Assembly: GCA_024692715.1 (NCBI GenBank) | Contig: JAILMH010000065.1 | Coordinates: forward strand, 1-48,243 | Reading direction: 5' to 3' | Origin: Lachnospiraceae bacterium | GTDB taxonomy: Bacteria; Bacillota; Clostridia; Lachnospirales; Lachnospiraceae | DNA length: 48,243 bases | Part shown: positions 41,943 through 48,243 of the stretch, in pieces | Numbering within the stretch: position 1 is the stretch's first letter | Layout: each line of letters opens with the position of its first letter | Program-made: the position numbers and the translations under genes | Notes under the pieces: generated by a model | Seen by the model: the letters and a program-made list of their open reading frames with translations, nothing else | Databases searched by the model: none | What the model was told of the DNA's origin: nothing

Positions 41943-43646
41943 ATGAAAAGAAGGATACTCGCATTAATCATGGCCTCTGTCATGACCTTAAGCCTTGCAG
42001 GCTGCGGCGGATATAATCAGTCCGGCTCACAGGCTCCTGCAGCAGGTTCAGAATCTGCATCTGAAAGCACCGAGGCCTCAGCCTCAGCCGCAAGCGCATC
42101 ATCAGACTTAAACGTCATGCTTGAAACCCCTGTTCAGTCTCTTGATCCTCAGCAGGCAACCGACGGAACATCATTTGAAGTGATCGCTGACTTTACCGAC
42201 GGACTCATGCAGATGGATTCTGACGGTCAGGCAGTAAACGCACTTGCAGAAAGCTATGAGCTCTCAGACGACGGTCTTACTTATACTTTCCACATCAGAG
42301 ATGATGCAAACTGGAGCAACGGAACTCCTGTTACTGCTGCCGACTTCGTTTTCGGATGGCAGAGAGCTGTTGATCCGGAAGTCGCTTCTGAATATGCATA
42401 TATGCTAAGCGACATCGGTCAGATCAAAAACGCAGCCGAGATCATTGCCGGCGAAAAGGATAAATCCGAGCTCGGTGTTACTGCTGTTGACGATAAGACT
42501 CTTAAGGTAGAGCTCAATGTTCCTGTTTCATACTTCCTCTCACTTATGTATTTCCCGACTTTCTATCCGGTAAATGAGGAATTTTTCAACACTTGTCCTG
42601 ATACCTACGGAACAAGTCCTGAGACAACTCTTTCAAACGGAGCTTTCGTCCTTGATACCTACGAGCCGGCTGCCACAGCCATTCACCTCACAAAGAGCGA
42701 GGACTATTATGATGCAGAAAAGGTTCAGCTCTCCGGTATCAACTATCAGGTCATCCAGGATTCTCAGCAGGCTCTCATGAGCTATCAGGCAGGCGATCTC
42801 GATATGACCCTGGTTAACGGCGAGCAGGTAGATCAGGTCAAGGACGATCCGGCATTTAAAGCTGTCGGCGCAGGTTATCTCTGGTATGTAAGCCCTAACA
42901 TGGATAGTGTTGCAGAGCTTAATAACCTCAATATCAGAAAAGCACTTACAATGGCTATCGACCGTGATTCTATCACAACAGGTGTCCTGAAAGACGGCTC
43001 TGCTCCTACATACACAGCTGTTCCTATGGATTTTGCAGCAGGTCCTGACGGCTCTGATTTCTCAGCTGACCAGGAAAAATTCTCAGATGTCTGCAAATTT
43101 GATGCAGAGGCTGCTGCAGATTACTGGAGCAAAGGACTTGAAGAGCTCGGGATCGAGTCACTTGAGCTCGACATGATCGTTGACGCTGACGATGCACCTC
43201 AGAAGGTCGCTCAGGTACTTAAAGAGCAGTGGGAAACAACTCTTCCGGGATTTACCGTAAACCTCGTTATCGAGCCAAAGAAGCAGCGTGTACAGGATAT
43301 GCAGGACGGAAACTTCCAGCTTGGACTCACAAGATGGGGACCTGACTACGCCGATCCTATGACATACCTTGGAATGTGGGTAACAGATAATTCAAACAAC
43401 TACGGACTTTGGAGCAATTCAGAATATGATTCTATCATCGCTGAATGCACAACAGGTGATCTTGCAACTGATGCTGAAGCTCGCTGGAACAGACTTTACG
43501 ATGCAGAAAAGATCGTCATGGATGATGCAGTTATCTTCCCGCTCTACACTCAGTGCAACGCAGAGATGGTCAACACAAATGTAAGCGGAATCGACTTCCA
43601 CCCTGTTGCTCTCAACAGAGTATATAAGTCAGCCAAGAAAAATTAA
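41943..43646 (+). CDS. oppA: Oligopeptide ABC transporter substrate-binding lipoprotein OppA
   Basis: A 567-residue SBP_bac_5 protein anchored outside the membrane. The signal peptide ends in lipobox LAGC (Cys21), and a Ser/Ala/Glu-rich linker runs to about 55. The binding domain follows (LDPQQATDGTSFEVIADFTD; DDGLTYTFHIRDDANWSNG; DFVFGWQRAVDP). It binds peptides of loose sequence and hands them to OppBC. GGAGGG precedes the ATG. Confidence 0.95.
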   Translation: MKRRILALIMASVMTLSLAGCGGYNQSGSQAPAAGSESASESTEASASAASASSDLNVMLETPVQSLDPQQATDGTSFEVIADFTDGLMQMDSDGQAVNALAESYELSDDGLTYTFHIRDDANWSNGTPVTAADFVFGWQRAVDPEVASEYAYMLSDIGQIKNAAEIIAGEKDKSELGVTAVDDKTLKVELNVPVSYFLSLMYFPTFYPVNEEFFNTCPDTYGTSPETTLSNGAFVLDTYEPAATAIHLTKSEDYYDAEKVQLSGINYQVIQDSQQALMSYQAGDLDMTLVNGEQVDQVKDDPAFKAVGAGYLWYVSPNMDSVAELNNLNIRKALTMAIDRDSITTGVLKDGSAPTYTAVPMDFAAGPDGSDFSADQEKFSDVCKFDAEAAADYWSKGLEELGIESLELDMIVDADDAPQKVAQVLKEQWETTLPGFTVNLVIEPKKQRVQDMQDGNFQLGLTRWGPDYADPMTYLGMWVTDNSNNYGLWSNSEYDSIIAECTTGDLATDAEARWNRLYDAEKIVMDDAVIFPLYTQCNAEMVNTNVSGIDFHPVALNRVYKSAKKN

Positions 43647-43675
43647 TGATAGTTAAATTGTAATAGCTGTTTTCG

Positions 43676-43699
43676 GGGCAGGACGCACATGTCCTGCCC
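43676..43699 (+). terminator. Stem-loop between oppA and oppB
   Basis: A perfect 9-bp GC-rich stem (43676-43684 with 43691-43699) and 6-base loop with only a short U-poor tail. It is more likely an mRNA stabiliser or partial terminator that keeps oppA in excess. Confidence 0.65.
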
Positions 43700-43721
43700 T
43701 ATTTCCAAAAGGGTATAGCTT

Positions 43722-44654
43722 ATGAAAAAATACATTCTTAAACGATTGATCACAGCATTTTTTACACTACTTGTGATCCTCTTGGTGCTTTTTATATTAA
43801 TGCACCTTATGCCGGGCTCCCCATTCAACGATGAAAAACTGAACAGTGATCAGCGGGCCGCTCTTTATGCTAAATATGGATTAGATCAGCCGATCGTTGT
43901 TCAGTTTTTCAGATACGTCGCAAATATGCTTCACGGCGATTTCGGCGTAAGCTACAACATTTCCAAGAACACACCTATAGCCCAGCTTATACAGTCAAGA
44001 CTTCCGATTTCTATCCAGATAGGCGGCTGTGCCGTGGCTCTCGGTGCAGTAGTCGGTCTTCTGCTTGGACTTCTTGCAGCCTTTAAGCATGACACCATCT
44101 GGGATACTTTAGCTACGATAATCTCCGTAATAGGTGTTTCGGTACCTTCCTACGTTTTCGCTCTGGCCCTCAGCTACCAGCTCGGCTTCAAATGGGGACT
44201 TTTCCCTATGCTGTACCGCGCAGACCATGCTTTCGACTCTGCCGTCATGCCAAGTATCGCTCTTTCGATGTTCACCATGGCCTCGATCGCACGTTTTACA
44301 AGATCTGAAATGTTGGAAGTTCTCGGCTCGGAATACATGCTCCTTGCAGAAAGCAAGGGTCTTTCAGGTTCATCGCTCATATTTAAGCACGCCCTGAGAA
44401 ATGCACTTATTCCGATAATCACCGTTCTTGCGCCGCTCATTGTCGACCTGATGACAGGTTCGCTGGTAGTTGAAAAGATTTTCGCTATCCCCGGTGTTGG
44501 AAGCCTGCTTGTTAATGCCATACAGTCAAACGACTATAATGTGGTCATCGCATTAAGCTTCATATACTCAGCTATGTATATTCTAATCATGCTTGTAGTA
44601 GACATCCTTTACGGTATCGTAGATCCAAGGATACGTCTTGCAAAGGAGGGTTAA
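43722..44654 (+). CDS. oppB: Oligopeptide ABC transporter permease OppB
   Basis: A 310-residue permease with six spans. The N-terminus (LKRLITAFFTLLVILLVLFI) and LMPGSPF are typical of OppB/DppB. The EAA-type loop for ATPase contact lies near EYMLLAESKGLSGSSLIFKH. It pairs with OppC as the transmembrane pore. An AAAGGG ribosome site precedes the ATG. Confidence 0.95.
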   Translation: MKKYILKRLITAFFTLLVILLVLFILMHLMPGSPFNDEKLNSDQRAALYAKYGLDQPIVVQFFRYVANMLHGDFGVSYNISKNTPIAQLIQSRLPISIQIGGCAVALGAVVGLLLGLLAAFKHDTIWDTLATIISVIGVSVPSYVFALALSYQLGFKWGLFPMLYRADHAFDSAVMPSIALSMFTMASIARFTRSEMLEVLGSEYMLLAESKGLSGSSLIFKHALRNALIPIITVLAPLIVDLMTGSLVVEKIFAIPGVGSLLVNAIQSNDYNVVIALSFIYSAMYILIMLVVDILYGIVDPRIRLAKEG

Positions 44655-44657
44655 TCA

Positions 44658-45737
44658 ATGGAAACACAGCCTGTTATTTATACCGATCAGGTATCCAAAG
44701 CTGCATCGAATACAACTTACACTCCTACCTCGCAGGATTTTAGCTTTAAGAAAGATAACACGATCGAGATAGACAATAACTTTGCCTCACAGAGCTACTG
44801 GAAAGAGGTCATACTTCGATATATAAGCAAACCAAGCGCCATGATAGGCCTCTTCTTCATTATAGCCATCACTATAATGGCAATAATCGGCCCCGGAATG
44901 AACGATTTCTCTTACTCTGCACAAAATCTGCTCCAGAAAAATTTTGCGCCAAGAATTCCCGGCTTTGAAAATCTCGGAATTTTTAACGGTTCTGAAACCA
45001 TCAGCACAACGACCGGATTTAAGACCATCAACTACTACGCTGAGCAGGGGCTCAACGATATATACTACTGGTTCGGCTCTGATAACTTCGGACGTGATAT
45101 CTGGACCAGGACCTGGTCCGGTGCAAGAGTTTCTCTGATCATAGCTGTAGCCGCAGCGATCATTGATATGCTCATAGGCATGAGCTATGGACTGATCTCA
45201 GGATATTTCGGAGGAAAAGTGGATATCATAATGCAGCGAATCCTCGAGATCGCAAACGGTATTCCACGACTTGTCATCGTAACTCTTCTGCTCCTGGTAC
45301 TTAAGCCCGGCATGGTAACTATAGTCATAGCACTTATGTTAACCGAATGGATGAGCATGAGCCGAATTGCCCGTGCCGAAATGCTTAAGCTCAAGGAAGA
45401 AGAATTTGTACTTGCATCAAGAACTCTCGGTGCCGGAAGCTTCTTTATCATCTTCAAGGAGATCCTTCCAAATATCATCGGGCCGATCATAACGCAGGTG
45501 ATGTTCTCTATCCCGACAGCTATTTTCACCGAGGCATTTTTGAGTTTCGTCGGACTTGGAATCCCTGTTCCTCAGTGTTCACTCGGATCACTGATCTCAG
45601 AAGGCTTTAACTCATTTACAACTCATCCGTATCAGATAATCCCGCCAATTATCGTAATGGCGCTTCTGATGCTCAGCTTTAACCTCACTGCTGATGGATT
45701 GAGGGAAGCTCTTGATCCAAAGCTCAAAGAAAGATAA
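44658..45737 (+). CDS. oppC: Oligopeptide ABC transporter permease OppC
   Basis: A 359-residue permease. A long cytoplasmic N-terminus (1-50) precedes the first span, and an extended outer loop (about 90-145) includes YYWFGSDNFGRDIWTRTW, a signature of OppC/DppC. The EAA loop is near EEFVLASRTLGAGSFFIIFK. It starts four bases after oppB, behind AAAGGAGG. Confidence 0.95.
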   Translation: METQPVIYTDQVSKAASNTTYTPTSQDFSFKKDNTIEIDNNFASQSYWKEVILRYISKPSAMIGLFFIIAITIMAIIGPGMNDFSYSAQNLLQKNFAPRIPGFENLGIFNGSETISTTTGFKTINYYAEQGLNDIYYWFGSDNFGRDIWTRTWSGARVSLIIAVAAAIIDMLIGMSYGLISGYFGGKVDIIMQRILEIANGIPRLVIVTLLLLVLKPGMVTIVIALMLTEWMSMSRIARAEMLKLKEEEFVLASRTLGAGSFFIIFKEILPNIIGPIITQVMFSIPTAIFTEAFLSFVGLGIPVPQCSLGSLISEGFNSFTTHPYQIIPPIIVMALLMLSFNLTADGLREALDPKLKER

Positions 45738-45750
45738 CGAGGGCTAATTT

Positions 45751-46848
45751 ATGGAACGAAAGAAAATTTTAGATATTAATGATCTTGATATAACATTCAA
45801 GACGACCGCAGGAAAGGTACACGCCATCAGAGGTATCAATCTTGAGCTCTACAAGGGTGAGACTGTAGCGATCGTAGGTGAATCCGGCTCCGGTAAATCT
45901 GTTACCATGCGCGCCGCCATGGGTATACTTGCCTCAAATGCCAAAGTGAATTCCGGCGAGATAAATTTCACCTATTCACACGATGACGGAATTACAGAGA
46001 CCGTAAATATTTTAAGCAAAAATAAAAAATGGATACGAAGCCACATAAACGGCAAACGTATCGCAATGATTTTTCAGGACCCCATGACAAGCCTTGATCC
46101 TACCATGAGCATCGGAAAGCAGATCATGGAAGGAATGATATGGCACTATAAAACTCCAAAGGAAGAAGCCTACAAAAAAGCGGTCAGACTGCTTCAGGAA
46201 GTCGGCATCACCGACGCTGAAGCCCGCATGAAAAGCTATCCTCATCAGCTTTCCGGCGGTATGCGTCAGCGTGTTGTGATAGCTATCGCACTTGCCTGCA
46301 ACCCTGACCTTCTTATCTGTGATGAGCCCACAACTGCACTTGATGTTACAATTCAGGCAAAGATACTTGAGCTCATCAAGAAGATTCAGGAAGAACGCGG
46401 CATCTCAGTAATATATATCACGCATGACCTTGGCGTAGTCGCTAAGGTGGCAGATTATGTAAATGTAATGTACGCAGGAAGGATCGTTGAAAAAGGCAGG
46501 ATCGATGAGATCTTTTATGATCCGCGTCACCCTTATACCTGGGGTCTTCTCTCAGCCATGCCTGACCTTGAAACAGATGATGACAGGCTTTACACCATCC
46601 CCGGTTCACCGCCGAACCTCCTTCACGAAGTACAGGGTGATGCCTTTGCCCCCAGAAATGCTTTTGCGCTCCAGATCGACGAAAAACTTGAGCCTCCTAT
46701 GTTCAAGATCACCGATACTCATTCTGCCGCCACCTGGCTGCTTGACCCGAGGGCACCTAAATGCGAAATGCCTTCAGAGCTCAAGCATAGGATCGAACGC
46801 ATGAAAGCCGCTGCCAAAAAGCTTAAGGAAGGGGAAAGTGCATCATGA
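45751..46848 (+). CDS. oppD: Oligopeptide ABC transporter ATPase OppD
   Basis: A 365-residue ATPase. Walker A GESGSGKS, signature LSGGMRQR, Walker B LLICDEPT and the C-terminal oligopeptide-transporter extension (VEKGRIDEIFYDPRHPYTWG) with late Cys are visible. It has an insert between Walker A and the Q-loop (about 70-100). It pairs with OppF, and its end overlaps the oppF ATG by four bases. Confidence 0.95.
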   Translation: MERKKILDINDLDITFKTTAGKVHAIRGINLELYKGETVAIVGESGSGKSVTMRAAMGILASNAKVNSGEINFTYSHDDGITETVNILSKNKKWIRSHINGKRIAMIFQDPMTSLDPTMSIGKQIMEGMIWHYKTPKEEAYKKAVRLLQEVGITDAEARMKSYPHQLSGGMRQRVVIAIALACNPDLLICDEPTTALDVTIQAKILELIKKIQEERGISVIYITHDLGVVAKVADYVNVMYAGRIVEKGRIDEIFYDPRHPYTWGLLSAMPDLETDDDRLYTIPGSPPNLLHEVQGDAFAPRNAFALQIDEKLEPPMFKITDTHSAATWLLDPRAPKCEMPSELKHRIERMKAAAKKLKEGESAS

Positions 46849-47786
46849 GAAAACAAATCGACTACTCTGCTGAACCTATTCTTGATGTCAAAGGGCTTAA
46901 GCAGTACTTCAAAGTAAGCAAAAACTTCACTGTAAAGGCCGTAGATAATATTAGCTTTAAGATCTATCCCGGAGAAACCTACGGTCTTGTAGGCGAATCC
47001 GGCTCCGGTAAATCAACAATAGGCCGAAGCGTGATCAGGCTCTATGATCCGACAGAAGGTTCAATAACCTTCCGCGGCAAAGATATCAGTGGAAAAATGA
47101 ACCGTAAGACCACCGAAGAGCTCCGCACTAAAATGCAGATGATCTTTCAGGATCCAATGGCTTCACTCAACCCGAGAAAGACTATCGGAGACATAATCGC
47201 CGAAGGACTTGATATCCACCATTCATATAAAACTGCTGCCGAGCGTAAAGAGAAGGTCCAGTCCATTCTTAAAAAAGTAGGCCTCGCTCCGGAGCACGCA
47301 GGACGATATCCTCACCAGTTCTCCGGCGGACAGCGCCAGAGAGTCGGAATTGCCCGAGCGCTTATAATGAACCCTGAGCTTATCATTGCCGATGAATGTA
47401 TTTCAGCCCTCGACGTATCGATCCAGGCACAGGTTGTAAACCTCATGCGGGATATTCAGGAAGAGACCGGGACAGCCTACCTCTTTATCGCCCACGACCT
47501 CTCAATGGTCAAGTATATTTCAGACAGGATCGGCGTACTGCACCTTGGCCATCTGCTTGAGACCGGCACAAAAGAAGAGATCTTTGACCATCCGGTACAT
47601 CCTTATACCAAAAGCCTTCTTTCTGCTATCCCATCTCCGAATCCTGAGCTTGAGAAAAAACGGACAGCACTTGAATATGACTATAAGACCTCCGGTATTG
47701 ATTATAATAAAGGCACTGACCATCTTGTCAGCGGAACCCATTATGTCAAATGTACTGATGAAGAGTTTGAAGCCTGGACAAAATAA
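46845..47786 (+). CDS. oppF: Oligopeptide ABC transporter ATPase OppF
   Basis: A 313-residue ATPase. Walker A GESGSGKST, signature FSGGQRQR and Walker B LIIADECIS are present. The Walker B region reads DECISALD where DEPxSALD is common. The C-terminal extension has HPVHPYTKSLLSAIPSP, typical of OppF/DppF. It is the last gene of the opp operon. Confidence 0.95.
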   Translation: MRKQIDYSAEPILDVKGLKQYFKVSKNFTVKAVDNISFKIYPGETYGLVGESGSGKSTIGRSVIRLYDPTEGSITFRGKDISGKMNRKTTEELRTKMQMIFQDPMASLNPRKTIGDIIAEGLDIHHSYKTAAERKEKVQSILKKVGLAPEHAGRYPHQFSGGQRQRVGIARALIMNPELIIADECISALDVSIQAQVVNLMRDIQEETGTAYLFIAHDLSMVKYISDRIGVLHLGHLLETGTKEEIFDHPVHPYTKSLLSAIPSPNPELEKKRTALEYDYKTSGIDYNKGTDHLVSGTHYVKCTDEEFEAWTK

Positions 47787-47799
47787 ATTTGTGCACCAA

Positions 47800-47838
47800 A
47801 AAGGGAGACCTGCGGATAAACGCGGTCTCCCTCTTTTA
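47800..47838. terminator. Bidirectional terminator between oppF and thioredoxin genes
   Basis: An 8-bp stem GGGAGACC/GGTCTCCC (47803-47810 with 47824-47831), extended by GCG/CGC after one bulged base, has T-rich flanks on both strands. Confidence 0.9.
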
Positions 47839-47849
47839 ATTTCATTTAA

Positions 47850-48158
47850 TTACTTAGAAATTGCATCCTGGATGAAAGCTTTAACTCCGTCCTTAGGCTG
47901 GAAACCAACCTGACGTGCAACTTCCTTACCATCCTTAAGGACTACGAGAAGCGGAATGCTCATTACGCTGAACTCTTCAGCTTCCTTCTGAGCCTCATCT
48001 ACATCAATATTATAGAACTCTGCTTCTGACATTTCATCTGAAAGCTGATCCATTACAGGGCCGAGCATCTTACAAGGTCCGCACCATGTTGCTGAGAAAT
48101 CTACAACTGCTACCTTTGCTGCCTTTGCATCTGTGAGATTATTAACTTTCTTTACCAT
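47850..48158 (-). CDS. trxA: Thioredoxin
   Basis: A 102-residue cytoplasmic thioredoxin. The active site WCGPCK is at 25-30, the buried Asp is D20 and the cis-proline P69 is in SIPLL. It reduces disulphides with thioredoxin reductase, which is not in the window. AAAGGAG precedes the ATG. It is monocistronic and convergent with the opp operon. Confidence 0.96.
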   Translation of the reverse strand: MVKKVNNLTDAKAAKVAVVDFSATWCGPCKMLGPVMDQLSDEMSEAEFYNIDVDEAQKEAEEFSVMSIPLLVVLKDGKEVARQVGFQPKDGVKAFIQDAISK

Positions 48159-48212
48159 ATAAAACTCCTTTCGATCTATCCGAAGAGCTGTGTTTTTCTT
48201 GTTGACAATTAT

Positions 48213-48240
48213 ATTGTATCAAATTAATTTTATTTGTCAA
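48213..48240 (-). promoter_or_regulatory. Promoter of the thioredoxin gene
   Basis: Minus strand TTGACA (48235-48240), a 16-base spacer and TACAAT (48213-48218). A TATAAT overlaps it at 48208-48213. A plus-strand TTGACA at 48202-48207 mirrors the -35, forming an inverted repeat. Confidence 0.7.
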
Positions 48241-48243
48241 ACA

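Noticed and set aside
1-48243. Mobile element, prophage, CRISPR array, tRNA or rRNA gene
   Set aside because: No transposase, integrase, repeat-spacer series or tRNA-like cloverleaf was noticed on reading either strand. A tRNA scan was not possible here.

Overview
The window looks like a chromosomal segment of a low-to-moderate GC Firmicute of class Clostridia, most likely a Lachnospiraceae member of the Butyrivibrio/Roseburia type. This is inferred from gene order and protein style (dnaB-rplI-gdpP, rpsF-ssb-rpsR, a DUF951 gene, pyrK-pyrD, lipoprotein and NlpC/P60 architectures, GGAGG ribosome sites), not from a database search. I see no rRNA, tRNA, CRISPR array, insertion sequence or prophage. 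Most of the window is housekeeping sequence. The accessory interest lies in small operons and their control regions.

Layout. 1-791: a LacI-type regulator cut by the window edge. 916-5116: ftsH, galE and a sugar-nucleotidyltransferase-like gene. 5206-9586: a compact minus-strand operon that resembles the teichoic-acid D-alanylation (dlt) system: a DltD-like SGNH protein, an FkbH-type HAD protein, an acyl carrier protein, a DltB/AlgI-like MBOAT and a 41-residue single-span microprotein ending in Tyr-x-x-Phe. The adenylating enzyme DltA is absent and FkbH stands in its place, so a glyceryl-like group rather than D-alanine is the likely cargo. tadA and a CdaR-like regulator lie directly upstream. 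11342-12469: an orphan MsmK-type sugar ABC ATPase with a repeat-rich promoter. 12661-17908: yesL-like, dnaB, rplI, gdpP and a ChbG-like deacetylase. 18014-24531: comEB, a minimal soluble chemoreceptor-like protein, pyrD-pyrK-murF and, divergently, pyrC and a plsC-like acyltransferase.

24552-33607: a phosphohexomutase, an unknown protein, rpsR-ssb-rpsF, DUF951, a membrane-anchored GH25 lysozyme, an NlpC/P60 hydrolase, asnS and a trigger-factor-like lipoprotein. 33844-39181: an anchored unknown protein, a GT39-like membrane glycosyltransferase, an intracellular-looking GH53 galactanase, DUF1934, a FadR-type GntR regulator and ispE. 39302-41528: a PqqD-like protein overlapping an OPT-family transporter. 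41943-47786: a complete oppABCDF operon. 47850-48158: thioredoxin.

Several genes serve the cell envelope: the acylation operon, galE, murF, gdpP, GH25, NlpC/P60, GT39 and plsC. The strongest candidate for a little-described system is the dlt-like operon with its microprotein. Secondary points are two candidate leaderless genes (GH25 and ispE), a palindrome of GntR-operator type over the ispE start, and inverted repeats over the ftsH and msmK promoters.
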